From Dromaius novaehollandiae (Eukaryota; Chordata; Aves; Casuariiformes; Dromaiidae): 64,000 bases of DNA. The position numbers and the translations under genes are program-made. Shown here piece after piece: positions 33,901 to 47,749 of this stretch. Numbering within the stretch: position 1 is the stretch's first letter; every line of letters starts with the position of its first letter. The stretch is from contig NC_088130.1 in NCBI RefSeq assembly GCF_036370855.1, positions 70,036,941 through 70,100,940 of the forward strand, given 5' to 3'. A model generated the notes under the pieces. It was not told the DNA's origin. It made no database searches and was given only the letters and a program-made list of their open reading frames with translations.

Positions 33901-36900
33901 TGCTCCCGGGCGAGCGCTGCTGGTCGGGGCACGTCCTCGCCCAAAACCTGCCACGGGCACTGCTAGACCCGCCGGGGCTGCGCAGTTCCTCTGCGCTTCT
34001 GCAAAATGTGACAGCAGGAACCTGCGTCGGTGCCACCGCGCTGATTCGGAGCATGCAAATCGCTTGCCAGCTCCTCGATGCTAAAATGATCAATACTTGC
34101 AAGAAAGATGCTCATCGCTTCTGCGTAGCAACGGCCTCAGGAGCAGCAGGCGGTGTTTAACGGAAAGGCAACGGGATGTTGTTTACCCTGGACGTTACTC
34201 CTGAAATAACGAGTGCAGCTCATTTTCCCTCCAGCCCTGCCTGCCTTAGCAGCGCCTTTCGCAGGCTGCTGGGGGCCCAGCGATGCTCTCCCCTGCAGCA
34301 GCTCGGGGGCACCAGGTTTACCCCAGATCCATGCGTGCTTCCAAACCCGCTATTTTGCCTAAAGCTGCTTTCGAATTTGAGATAAACTCACTAAATAATG
34401 CAAGCCAAAAAGGTGCTCTAACCCTGCAGCTCGGTGCAGTTAAGCAGGGCTCCTGCTCCTTCGCCGTCCCCGCGGCCGTTTCACACGCGAAACCTCTCCG
34501 GCAGCCGGCGAGGGGAGAAAAAGCAATGAAATACATGAAGACACTCTCTTAAGAGGAAAGGTTTGGCATTAAATATGCATGGGCTGGTTTAGCAATTACC
34601 AAGGGGCAAGTGAATATCTAGAGAGGGATGAAGTTTGTGGGCACCAGGGATGCAGAGGAATTATTTAGCGTGGGAAAGCGCATGGGGATATATTGTGAAG
34701 TAATAGGATGAAATGAGGTAGTAGAAAGAGATCGGCTGGATATCAAGAAAATCTGCAGAGTATTGACATGAATAATTACTGGGAAGCTGTGCAAAGCTCA
34801 TTGCCTGAAACGCGTGTCTGGATTTTCAAGGGAACATGGAGGGGTAGATGGGAAAAAGTTGGTTAGATAGAAATAGCATGAAACCAGTTCTGCTCCGCTA
34901 CAGCTGAATTGCAGTTAAAAAGTTGCAGTTGAAAATAATCTGGACGGTTCCCCGCAGGGCACAGACTGTGCTGTCTGCTCAGCGCTGAAGCAAGCACAAC
35001 CTCCGCCCTGGCTTGGGGAAGCAGACGAGACACTGGGAATAGCTGGCGGAGCTGGGAAGCGCGACTTCAAAGAGTCGCGTTTCTTCTTCTTGTAAACAGT
35101 ATCATGCATATTCCTGTTATACAGCCTCACTTTAATTAGCTTTATTTTTTTAGACAAAAATGCCAGCCCCTGTTTGCATCCTCAACCCGTTCTTTCCATG
35201 TGCTCCAGATAACATTTCACAATGTAGTTAAAATAACTTGATGTTATTAGAGCAGTTGGTAGTTTCTTAATTCAGTGTGCGCCTTAAAAATTATAAAAGA
35301 TAATAATCTTTGCTTTATACAATGAATTTTGATACTAATAATGTACTCAATATGATTATATCATGTAGGTTATCATTTAGTCTAGTCGGTGGTTAAGAAA
35401 CCCAAGTCGCATCCAGCATCCCACGGTGCTAGGAGCTACGCAGAGCTAGAACAGCTCCTTCAGACATTCATTGTATCGGCAAAACTATTATCTCTCCAAA
35501 AGTCATCTATTATTTTAATGGTTTCACTGAAGTAGTTATCTCTCTTCAATTACAAATTCATAGTCTTTCCCACTGTAATACATTTACTAAAATAATTGCA
35601 TTATAAAATACGGTACAACTGGGTAATCAATGTGAGTAATTCTGAATAATAACTGTGCAGTTTGTAATGTAATTTTATTTTAGCTTGCTAAAGGACGTGC
35701 ACAGAGAGGTTTGGTTGTGGTCTGATGTAAGGCTCAGGGGACAAAGACAGGATGAGCTATCGGGTTCCCTTGACAGGATGAATCCAGTCTGTCGGATCCA
35801 ACTCTCCTTCGGGGAACAGATTGTTTCGTTACTTTCTGCATCCCCCATGGCTGGTTTTTCTTCGTGGTCCCGTAGAAGTAGTGTATGGACTCCCAGGAGG
35901 TCAGCAATCACAGATGGAAAACCAGTGTTTAGTTGTGCGAAGGACGCACAGACACCTGATCGCGCGGAGGTATGGGCTTTGCATCAGCTCCCGAGTCACA
36001 GAACGATGGGCTCCTGGCAGGATGCGAAGATCTCACAGCCAGCGGCACGGCTTCTCGGCCACACACGGAGCTGGTGTTGCCTGATCTCTCTGTCCATCCG
36101 TCGCGTGTCCATCCCTTTGCGACATGAGTCTGTAAGCAGAACGGTACCCAGTTTACCCTGGGTCAGGGTTACCTCTTCCTACCTACTGCCTTCCTGCGGG
36201 TCTGGACTTCGCTCAGTGTTGTGCACTCAGCTCTCTTTTTGGACCTAACTCATACTTGTGTCTGCAGAAAGCCTCGCTGGTGTGCAAGGACACTGAAATG
36301 GTAACCGCTAAGTAAGTCTGCTGTTTGCATTACACTGATCCGTGCTGGAGTAACGTTGCACTCATGCCCCCCAGCAACACTTTGGAAACAAGACCCCAAC
36401 CTCTGAGGCCATCTCAGGAAGCCTCTTTAATGTAAATATGGTGCCTACCAAAGGGAACACCAAAGAGGACAAGGAAGCGAGGATTCAAATGCACAGTACA
36501 TCTCAATACACAGTTCATGACCTCCTGACTTTGGTGCTCTGTTGTTCGTGGTGAAAATGTGGTCAAAGAATATATATGGACAGTGATGCATGTATTAACT
36601 GTGTGTACAGCTGAGGTCCTCCCACATGGACGGAAGTGGTGAGCAGACGCGATCTACTCGAGTAGGTCCTTGAGCTCAGAAATTTGGAGCATTGTCATGT
36701 AGGTGCTTGCAAGATGTTAAAGGATGGGTCTGAATCCCAGACCAGGGGTGTAAGGACGTTGCACCGCTCTCACTAAGAGCACCCACACGCTCTGGAATGA
36801 GAAAGGCCTGGCAGGTTTCCTCCTGGCAGGAGTACGACGCGGGTCAGAGAGCGTGCAAACTCCTTCAGCAGAGAATAATACATTTGCTGCACAGATTGGC

Positions 36901-39900
36901 ACAGGCTGACATCCACGTCCGAAAGAAACATTCAGCGAAAGCAGGAAGGGACCGCGCGGTAACATGCCAGGAAGTAAAATGAGATTAGCTACTGGGTAGG
37001 TCCGGGTGCAGCAGAACTGAAATCATGGGAGTCGGATTAGATCGCCGTCAAAAATATCACTCACCGGCTGCCTACTGCATCCGCCAGGGCGGGGCTGAGA
37101 GGAGGAAAGGAAAAAAGTATGATTCACCCTCTCGTGCCGCGTGTAGCCCCACTTCTGGGAAAGGCCAGGGCGCAGGAGAAGGCTGTTTGAAGTTCTCGCC
37201 TCGCCCACTAAAGCACACTCGGTAACCACAAGCATCGTGGTATTTTGTTCCACAGGGGTTGGTTAAGAAGGAAGAAGAAACGGCAGTACACATACCACAA
37301 TTTAAGCCATCATATATACATGCTTAATAATGAAGATGACTCAATTCTGACATTATTTTGCTAAGACTTCTGTATAAATAGTTTATTAGGGTGAATGGGA
37401 CAGATGATGTTTTTTGACCACGACATCAGTCCTGGCTCCACTGTTTGCTCACCTCTTGCAGGGGTCGAGCGGGACCCGCAGAGCTTTCCCTCTGCAGCCA
37501 CTTCTCCCGGGACCTCGTCAGTGGGACTGGCACAGGCAGACACCTCCCAGAAATCGGACATGGGAGCCTTTCCAGAGCACCCGGGGAAATGCCCCAAGTT
37601 CTCCTGGATGAGTTCTGCTTTGGGGCTGGGCGGCTGCTCATGCAAAGGTGAAATTGTGAGGGTTACACAGCCGAACATCGACTTTGCTGCACCTGAACAC
37701 CACTGCGTCAGACTGTCTCCAGCAGGACAGAGCAGGAGGGACCAGCGGCCGCATCTGGCCTGAACAACCTAGACATCCCCGCGTGAGCATGGCGCACAAG
37801 ATCGTCCTGGATGTATGCTGGGGAGCAGGGTGTGCGCACAGAGAAGGGTTCGACCGAGGCCACAGAAGCAGCCGGGGACACAACGGGGCTGGACGCAGCT
37901 CCGTGGACCTCAGGACCTCCCGCCGCACCATCGCTCTGCCCAGCGCCCACCTAACCCACAGGATGCAACCGCAGCGAGCGGCTATAACGGCGCCGTGGCT
38001 CCGTCTTCCCAGTCAGTACCTGCTAATAGACAACCGGGAGCAAGGACACGACAGGCCCTCCAGGGCCATCGGCTCCCCGCCAGCTCTGCCGCTGCCCTGC
38101 CTGCCCCCAGCCATGCCGACCGCGGCGCCCGGCTCCCGCGGCTATTCCTGCTGCCTGGCCACCGCAGCTCATTGCTCCGCAGAGTGAGTCCTGCTAGTTG
38201 CAACGAGCACCAGGTTTACAACGAGCACCAGGTTTGCCGCTGATTTTCATCGAGACAGGAAAGCGTTACAGATTAATATCATTCTGCGTGTGCCTGTTTA
38301 TCTAAAATTAGGACTGAGCTGAATAACATTTCGGTTACAATTTGGCTATATGTGGTGCTGAGCAAGCCAGCTAGACAGAGCAATGCCGAGGCTCATTCAG
38401 TCCTGCTGACTGCAACGTCAACACTCCCAGATCCAGCACGGCCAGTTTCCACCAGTCCTTTCCTCTGTGTGTGAATTGGGCAAGAAAAGATTTTTTTTTA
38501 AGCAGGTATTCTCAGTTCAATGTTCTCTCCAATTTGCTTGACCAGTTATTTATGCAGTGAAATGTGTTTTGTTCTATGTGTTTGCTGTGGCCTGCCAATT
38601 ACAAATACTGCTTTGGATATTCAGCATTTCAAATTCAGTAATTAAGCCCAGATCACATGATACAGCTTCTCTTCCTGAAAATTCATTGTTTCTGGGAAAG
38701 TAATGCAAAGTCATGTAGGTAAACTTACCCAAAGACAATTAATTTTGAGTGGCAACTGTCATAATTTGATGTACAATTCAAAATTCACAAGTTGTAGGTA
38801 TTTTGAGTGTTGAGCTTTAAATTCCTTTTCTATGAACATTTATGTGGCTCCTTAATGACTGCAAATAGAAAAATTAAAGACCAAAAGAAGAGAGAATTGA
38901 AATTCACTTTTAAAATGAATATTTTATTACTGTTTTCCTGCTCATAGTCATTGTGAGAGGATACTAAATAATTTTTTTCAGTGCTAGCTTTTATTTTAAG
39001 AAAAGCTATCTGCCTGCAAAATGAAGCATAATTCATTTGTATTCTCTTCTCATAACATACAATACGCAGAAATAGATCATCTGAGCAAAAGAGGAACAAC
39101 AGGAAACTTTTATTGGCAAAAAATTGGGTTTGCAAAATTGCGAAGACATCACAGAGACAAAAAGAAAACCCTGGATATGTAGTTACGAGTTCTTAACAAA
39201 GCGGCTTAGGCTCTACCATGAGCCCGTCCCTTATTTTGCAGTAGAAAATTTGCATCCAGCATTTGGTACAGTAGTTGGAGGCCAGGCATTGAGATGTCCA
39301 TTCATTCCCCGTTACTCTTCTCTCCAGCTCCTGATGGAACAAGGAGGAAGACGTTTAAGTAGCATTTGTTCAAGACAAAAAAATTGGGCATTTTTTTTTT
39401 TGAAGTTTCATTATTGCACCTCAAGAAACGTGCTCTTACCACTGAGCTGAAGCCTATGTAATTAGGAGAAAGCAAAGAAAGGTATTATTTCTCACTTGTC
39501 AAATCAGAAGCGGAGTTTCTCTGGAGGATATACCTGATCGTGGCCCGCTGTGTTGCACTTCATTTTATCCCCAGTGCACGTGTCGTAGTCCTTAGACATT
39601 TTAGCTGCTGGGGTCATTACAACAGAGATCTTTCAGAGCCAGCAGATAAGGGTCTGTTTCTTAATTCAGATGAAACATGGGACTGCTCCTGTCAGGGAGG
39701 ACTATACATATGAGAAATGGCTTGCAGGAGCGAGCCTTTCACTGCGATTATAAAGACTCTAAGGAATGTTTCCATGGTAAAATAAAATATATTAGCTTTC
39801 TAAAGAGGACAGGATCCTCTGTGTGAAGCCCTGAATATTGCTGGTGCTGCAGGCACTGATAGTGAAAAAGCTGAAATGTGAAACCTGCAGATGAAAAGAA

Positions 39901-42900
39901 GAAGAAAAGAGAGAGGTGAAAGAACTAATAAAAGGTTTGGAAGGGTTTTAAGATATTTTAAAATACTTGTTTCTGCCAGGCTCTTGGTTTGACCAAACCA
40001 TTCCAGCTGCCATGGAGGAAACCAGAACAGCTAGGAAAACAAGAAAGAGAAACAGAACTGTCACAGAGCTTGAGAATGATGCGAAAAAGCCTGCTTTCCT
40101 CTCATTAATACCCTTTCCATAGCAATGCATATGGTTAGAGGGGAAATAAACTTGCAGAGAAATTTGAGCAAGCCGTGGTTGTTGTATCTAGAGCACCGTC
40201 AGGGGAACGATGAACACGGATGGCCAAGCGGCAGCCCCAGCGCTGGATGCAAGGCACGTTTCTTGCTCTCGATACCACTGGACAGCTATTCAAGCTTGTT
40301 TCAATGCCCAGGCTAAGAAGCTCTCCTGGACTGCAGGATAACCACACGCAAGTGGCTCTGCAGAAGCCACCTGGGATCCAACCGGGTCACTGCTGAGCAG
40401 GAGCTAACAAGGCTTGATGAATGTGATGTGAATTTGTGCCATTGATTGCCTCCGTGCTGCATCTTTATTTCACATCATATGCTTCCATTTAAACATGAAG
40501 AGCTACTTCTTGTCAAAGCTTCGAAGCACTTAGGCCACATTTGTCCCTCTTGGGCCAAATCATCTGTTCTTTCACCAAAGTAGGTACCACCTAACTCTCC
40601 CGCTCCGTGTTTCCCAGTTAGGTCCACCGCTGTATCTACCAGCCCAAAGCGCGTCCCAGATACCCCAGGTGATCTCAAAGGGCACAACGTGGCAGTGTGC
40701 GTGGCTGGAGACTTCAGCCCCAGCTTCCTGCTTGGCTCGTACTTTGCTTTTATTTTTCCCTCCATCAGCACTCTCCTGCCCGAGTGGCTGCTTTTACCGC
40801 ATTTGTGCTAGCTTTTGGGTGAGAAATGATGCTTTTTTCTCGAGCAGAATTTCTAACAACGGAAGGGCACAGCATTGAGAGCAAGGACCTGCGAGGACCA
40901 ACGCCGCCGAGGCCGGCGCTGGATGCTCTGCTCTGCCCCGGGCTGCACAGCCTCTTTAAACACACATTTTCTTTTCAGGGCTTAATTAGCCAGAAGACAT
41001 CTAGAAGCTTTTTCCAGTGGGTCATGATTTTATGGAAATCTTGTTAGAGTGATTAATTTTTATCAGGGATAAAGCTCTCCTCTTTCTCAGAACTCCACAT
41101 TATTTTCCAGCCACCGACAGATCGGACCCACACAGCACATTAAAGAGCACTCTGTTTCCAGCTTTTACAGATTAATTCCATTCAGAGCTTTTTAGCCCTC
41201 TCTGTACTACACGTAATAAGAAAAGAAGAGCATTTGGTGCAAAGAAAAGTTTTCTTTATGACTCCTAGCTAAAGTCTTCCATTTGATATTCTGGACGGAA
41301 GTATATATGAGTATATATAAATACTCCAAGTAGCTAATCCCTTGTACAAAGCTATGTTAGTGATTTTTAAGTGATTACAGCTGGACTGCATAGCTTCGAT
41401 AGGGATGTGGTGGTGTATCTCAGAATTATCCCTGTCCTCTGCCTCTGCGACTGACTCTCAGGCACCCTCGTGAGATGACTCCTGTGGACGCTGGAGGCCC
41501 TTAGAGGGGATCTTTATACTCACCTCGTCTGCAGCTCTGCGTAGTGCAGGGCATGGACTGCCAGATCAGTGCCTCCGCATCCACACAAATCATTTTTGTT
41601 CAAACTAGAGCAAATAATTTTGAGCTATTGGTTCAGAGAACAGTGGCTTTCTCCTACATTTCTCCCACTCCATTGGCTGACTTTTCCACTGAATTATACC
41701 ATTCTTTGTATGATGTTATTGGTACATATCTTTGCATATCATTAGTAGATACTTCTTTTTTCTTTTATTCCAGCAGAGATTTTGGCCACGATACTCGGGC
41801 TGCTTCTTTCTGCTGTAGAAAGTGCCTGGCAGCATCAAAAGGGTTTTGGGATGAACCCTGGTCTTTCCTCGTCTTTGCCACAGCTCCCCGGTTTTGCTCT
41901 TTACCTCCACTGACCTGCAGTACTGTGTACTATGCTATGTGCAATTACTATCTGTAATTACTACCTGTAACACTACAAAGCAGCAGGGACCTGAGCCCCG
42001 TGTTGGCACGGTGAGGCTATGCCTTTCCAGCCATTCCAGGAAACCCCCTCTGCATCAGAGCAGCTTCTTCCCCTAACCTCGTAATTCACTCAGTGGACAA
42101 ATCAGCAGAAAATCCTGCAATGACGGCGTTGACTGATGCCTCAGGAGACCATAACTAACACTGCAGGAAAAGTGGGGAACTGTGCGTGAAGCTGAGTGCT
42201 TTCCTTCAGCCTATTTTTCAGAGTTTATTGCATAAAAGTGTTTCCAGGGACTGTTAAAGCAAATTTTCAGCCAGCTCTACAGAAACAAAGGATTGGCTTG
42301 CTCAAAAGAGATGCAGCTTAGGCCTGCGTGAAAGATTTGTCTGCTGCGTTTTGTTCTGTTTATGCAAGGTTTCCATGGATAATATGAAAATGCCCAGAGG
42401 AGACTTGGGGAAAAGGAGCCCACACGGATGCAGTATGTTAAGCTGTTATAAATTGACTAATCTCAGCTGAAGTGAAGATAATGGGACAGTTCTGCTGAAA
42501 TCAGTGCAAGTATATTTTCCCACCACAGCAGCCCTAGGTATTGAAAAGGGACATTAGGGCATTTCAGACTGGTCAGTACTTACTAACTGCTGCTTCTGAG
42601 TCTGCAGCAAGTGGCAGTCACAGCAGACCAAGTCAAAAGCAAGGAACCGGTGCAGTTCAACGCAGGCCTTATGATACAGCTTTCCTCACCATTAATAAAT
42701 AAATGCATATGCACATAATAATTTAGGTGTTGCTATTTAGTGTTTGCAACATCAAAGTGATCCTGCTTTGTTTCTGAACTTTTAGGCATATCAGATATTT
42801 AAAACGTTGCAACACAGGGAATTATTAAAAATGGGTGCATTTCGAAGTAAAACAATAGAGCCAATTTAGGAAAAAAAGTGATTGAAATTACTTTGCAATT

Positions 42901-43900
42901 GTAGATTGCATTCCTGACTAGACAGAAATGCTCAAGGTAGTTATCTGCTGGCCTTGAAAATATTCTTTTTTATCCTCACAAGGAAAATATATATTTTTTA
43001 TTTTTAATCCCAGGCAACTTTCTAGATACATGTATTTTTTTTTTTCAAAATTCCTGATACTTGGTAGCAATAAATAAATAAATCAATCTGGGCATTTCAT
43101 TCTAATGTCATTTTGGGTGGAAGGGGGGATTGGTTTCCAACCAGTCTTGTTCATTCCTGTTACGCTTAGCTAATTATTGCCTGGCTATCTAATCGAGGTG
43201 CAGAAACGGGAGGCAGCGGCACGGCCATCCGGGGAGCCCAGCAAGCAGAGCAGGGGTGACCGGCGATCAGGAGGCCCCGACCTGTCAGCAGATACCCAGC
43301 AACACGGGAGAGCACGAGGGCGGCAGAGAAGGGGCGGCGGGGCGAGAGGGGGAAAGCAGGATGCGCACGTAAGACATTTGCGTTAAATAAATCTGCAATA
43401 TGTCTTATCTGATTAACTTGTTGACATTATATAATTAAGTAAACTATGTGCTTCAGATTCACACCGGTCATACATCTACTTTCCGTGTTCTAATTTAAAT
43501 CAGCCTTTAAAAAAGGTTTATAGTAATACTTGTGATCTTAGACTGTTTCCTTGACTTGGAGGGCCAAGAGAGAGATTTGGTGGTATTTAAGACATATAGA
43601 AAGTTTCTTCTGAAAGAATATTTTGTTCAAGGAACAGGCTGGGAAAGCATTTGAGATATGTTAGCACAGTTCGTCATTACTCGCTTCTGATTGTTTTTAT
43701 TAAATAATCCTAGTTGTTACAGACAACAACTTTGAGGGCCATGAGGCAGTCTAACGTGTGTTAAGGCTCCCCGTAACTTGTCACAAGCGTGTTCTTAGTG
43801 GACCCAAACTGCGAGGTAATGTGACATGTCTTGCGCCCCAATGGCAGAGCAAACTGAGGCATTGCACATAAGCTGTTGGGCCGCTGTATTGCAGTCCTTA
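31000..43900. other. Gene-poor stretch; no supportable exon
   Basis: The longest open frames (31037-31768 and 35685-36248) have no recognisable domain, low-complexity composition, or competing frames on the other strand. CpG-richer patches (31.5-31.7 and 37.4-38.2 kb) alternate with AT-rich blocks (34.6-35.7, 38.5-39.2 and 42.4-44.6 kb). AT-rich blocks of this kind often hold conserved enhancers in bird gene deserts, but conservation cannot be tested here. A TATA-like word, CTATATATAAG, at 32642-32652 has no associated transcript evidence. Confidence 0.45.
38201..38236. repeat. Two-copy 18-bp tandem duplication
   Basis: CAACGAGCACCAGGTTTA is directly repeated, with one change at the last base of the second copy. 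Recent slippage. Confidence 0.85.
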
Positions 43901-43935
43901 CAGGCCCTAGCTAAGCAAGAATAAAGCAGATTGAG

Positions 43936-44035
43936 TGCATTTGCATGAAAAGTTTGTAGCCATGTAATGAGGGTGAATATGCATTAGTTTAGCTTGCATT
44001 AGCAAGATGAAAACCAATGCTATTAATTCTTTGTT
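43936..44035. promoter_or_regulatory. Cluster of POU/homeodomain-type words (candidate enhancer)
   Basis: A perfect octamer ATTTGCAT (43939-43946) is followed within 100 bases by GAATATGCATTAG, CTTGCATTAGCAAG and CTATTAATTC. A further TGCATATGCA palindrome lies at 42704-42713. ATTTGCAT is the established POU-factor octamer. Clustering in an AT-rich noncoding block suggests an enhancer, but these words are short and also occur by chance. Confidence 0.25.
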
Positions 44036-45859
44036 TGTGGAAAAAACACAACTGAGCCACAAGACCTGGTTTAAGTCAGCTTACTTAAAGGCATATGCCA
44101 GTTTTGCCAAATGTAGTTGAAATAATTTTATTACATTAATATGTTTTTCCCAAAGCAGAGTAGGCCTTAAACAAAGATTTGAATAAGAAATAACTTTCTG
44201 GGTTAGTTAAGGAGAAAAACAGGAGAGAGATTTGGCTGCAGCCTCTTCCCTGTTACTGGAGAAAAATAAACCTTTGCAGCTGCTCAATCAGCAGTTGCCG
44301 GGTGGTTTTCATTCAAATACACGGGCACAGGGAGAACAGGTGAGATAACATATTTGCTTTCATTGTGGGGCTATATAGTAGCTAATGCAAATATGCTCGT
44401 CACAGGGCACATAAATGCCACATCCTGCTCATACTACCAAAGCAGATCCAGCCTGCCTTTAAAAGAAGGTTTATTCAGCAAATATCACCCCTTCGCTATT
44501 ATTTTCTTAAGATTTTTTCTAATAACTGTCAAGCACTTGTTTAGTCATTGCTGTTTCACATGAAATTTCTCTATCTAGCGAGAACAGGATCGCTGCACAT
44601 TTCCTGTTCTTGTGAATAATGCAGAATTTTAATTGTTAGAGGAATAAGCAGGAAACTGAGGTTACTGAGTAAGCCATTCGCCTTTTAATTTAAGGAACCC
44701 AAAAGAAACACAACAGAAAATTGTTTCATTTAACATTCAGCAGCCTAGTGGAGAAAAGAAAGAAAAAAGACTTAAAGAAAAGACTTATCTAGAAATTGCA
44801 ACTGCTTCAGGGAAACGCTGCTGTCTGAATTCTTCCGTCCTGGCAAAACATTCGCAGTCACATAAAAAGAGCTGGCGACCAGCAGAGTTACTGATTGCCT
44901 CTGTGGCCGAACTGCACCACGGCTGATTATGAGCCAATTTGTGGGATTCTGTGTGGGAGCTGCGTGGTGAGACGCCAGGCCTCAAAGAGATGTTTGCTGA
45001 CGGTTTGATCTCCTCCGTCTATGCGCACTGGGTATTCACCGGCGGAGACGGTGGCAAACAGACCAACAAGGACCAATCGATGAGTGTCACAACAGCTAAA
45101 GCTGGCAACCACTTTGATCTTAAACTGAACGACTCTGGTCTGCATGGAAGGTGCTTTTTTAAAAGCATGTGAGCAACATCAGTAAGACGACTTATTTGTT
45201 TGCTGTACCACTTAAAGAATGAGGATGCTCAGAAAAACTCTTTTTCTCACAGCAGTGGCAGTACCGTTTGGAAACACACTGCCAGTAACGAACCTGAGGG
45301 AAGTGCAGAAACCATTTACACAGACCTAAGTGGTTAGAAGTGCTAGAAAACGGTCCTAGACACAGGAACGGCGGCCAGAATAACCTCCCAGGATCAGGAA
45401 AGATTACTTGCAGCTGTTCTATTTTTGCAGGTATCTCTGGACACAGAATCAAAAATAGAAAAAATAATAGCAGAGGGTTCCTGCATATGCCAGTTGGTTA
45501 TGAAACTCAACCTTTTGTTTCCAAGCTGCTCATGTTTTATATTAAAGCCTGGAGAGTGAATTTATTTTCATCTAATTATTAAAAAACTCCCAGCAAATCA
45601 CCACTATCACCAGCTGACGTGCCCCTCTGAAGGCTAGAGCTACATCTTCTAAGGAATTTTGTACCCTGCTGAAATTCCCTGTGTAGCAAGAACAGTCTCT
45701 GCCCATCAGTGCAGCACATGCATCGCCCAGCGCAGGGAGTCAGCGGCAGGTAGCAGCGGCCTTAGCAAGGGGCACAAGAAGCTGTGGAAAGCTGCATCAG
45801 TGTGGACATAAAACCATGCCAGCTGAGTAGGGGGGTCAGGCACAGCGCAGTGCCATACA

Positions 45860-46065
45860 GGGATGAACACTATCTTCCTTCCCTTCTCCATTTTTCTGTT
45901 TTTCCCACTTGCGCTTTGCTCTCCTTTTTCCTTCCTGAAGCTACTTCTTCTGCTCATTGCTTTCTCCTGCTGCCCTGCTCCCTGCTTTCTCCCTTTGCCT
46001 CTTTGCTGCTTGATTTTGAAAGAATTTCCTTTCCTCCATTCAATTCTTGCCCTGCAATTCTCTCT
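45860..46065. repeat. Polypyrimidine-rich tract
   Basis: About 200 bases of strongly C/T-biased + strand (CTTCCTTCCCTTCTCC, then TTTGCTCTCCTTTTTCC). It produces spurious open frames of 78 and 100 codons. Such strand asymmetry can favour triplex or other non-B DNA, but this tract is interrupted. Confidence 0.55.
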
Positions 46066-47749
46066 GGAAATCAGCCAGCAGGCTAAACTGGAGCTATAAC
46101 AGCTAATACTAAACAGATATTTTTTAGGAAGATTATACAATCTTATGCTTTAGAGTTTCTAGTGATTAGGGTGAGATCTTCCTGGGGAAAAAAGAGTGTT
46201 TCATCCTTGCCTACTGCACTATTTGTCCTACTTGCCTTTGATGCATCTCGTGCTATTAGAGACAGATGTCAGTTTGTACAAAAATTGGGTTGGAAGATGG
46301 GGCAGGACAGTCAAGTTAAGGACTCCCCAAACTGCAGTTCCAAGAGACCTTCATGAAAAACAGATGGGTTAAATCTATCACTCAGTCACTATTAGGATCA
46401 GAACTGCACAAACCAAAAGGTAAAGATGACAAAAAATTTAGCACGGTTTTAGCAACGCTAGTTCAGGACAATTTTACCGTGCCATAAACAGCCAGGCATC
46501 ATGAGATACCAACAGAGCTTTTCATATTCAAGTCAGTAATAAATATGGAAGCAAGCTTTTTTAATTTCTCACTTGATGATATGTGTACCGATCTACCTAA
46601 GTGCACACTACTAACCCCAGTGGTATCTCAGCATTCCCTATCACTTCTCACCAATGATCTCCCACAAAAAATGTCATACAAAAAGCAGGAATTACACGCT
46701 AAGCTATAATTTCACAGTAGACTCCACTGAAACTATGGTGAATTCCAGCATTCTAGTGAAATTATTTGTTACTCTCTTTGTACATACAGTTTTGCTTCCC
46801 AAGGATTTGGCAACAAACTATAACCTTGACGAGATAAGTAAATAACATAATGAGAACACTTATTTTTCTGTAATGTTTTCCCTCATCCTTTCCCAGCTCT
46901 GCCTCTCCTTCCTATTGTGTCCTTATTTTTAAAGCAGATTTTTTTGGCCAAAACATGCTAGTATTATGTGCCGGTTCTCAGAAGTGTAGTACAAATTTCA
47001 TTGCCATTTTTCATACAAATACTAATGCACTGAGGCAGAACGCATCCTGCTTTGTCCTGTGAATCTTCTCAAGTGGTCTGCAATAAAGCCATCAAGCTCA
47101 TTTCAAGCTATGGTAAAGAGTAATGGTAAAGGGTGTATTATCTGCCAGGTGGTTTGCTATAGATCCCACCACGCAGAAACCGTTTTTGGTTTGTTTGTGA
47201 ACATCTTTGTTGTAAAGAGGGATCCGATCTATCTTGTCTGCACTAAGTGTCCCATTAAGCGAGCCTTTACTAGGGATGGCTGATTCGGAAAGTTACACAG
47301 GGCTTCAAGCAGAAATATAGATATTTACAGTGTCCCAGAAACAGACCAGATACCCAAACAAGATTAAGCTCCCGTTGGACCTGTCAGTGTAGAAGTAATG
47401 ACAGCCCTCAGTAGAAATGATTATCACTGTCAGGCTGCATTAGCTCACTGAAGTTACTCTATTCTTAGCGCTGCCCTGTGAAAATGCTTAAGAAAGAGCC
47501 ACACTTGAGTTACAAAACACTGATTTTCCCAGTGACACCAAGTGATTGGATTAGCAGTGACTGGATTAGCACTTGATGAACTGTTACAGCTGCCCCGCTC
47601 CATCCTCACGGCATTGTAATATCGGCACGTCGGCAGGGTTTGAAACACAGCCTGAGCGACTAACTAGCTCCGATTCAATTGTGGGAACTGGGAGATGGAT
47701 TAAAAGCCGAAAATTGAGTTAAGATAGCAAAGCTGTGGAAATAGGCCCT

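Noticed and set aside
34715-34730. let-7-like TGAGGTAGTAG
   Set aside because: Only the first 11 bases match. The following bases diverge and no hairpin partner is visible. A similar word at 3259 also fails.
35685-36248. 187-codon + strand open frame
   Set aside because: No family resemblance, Ser/Arg-rich composition, a competing minus frame, and no convincing splice sites.
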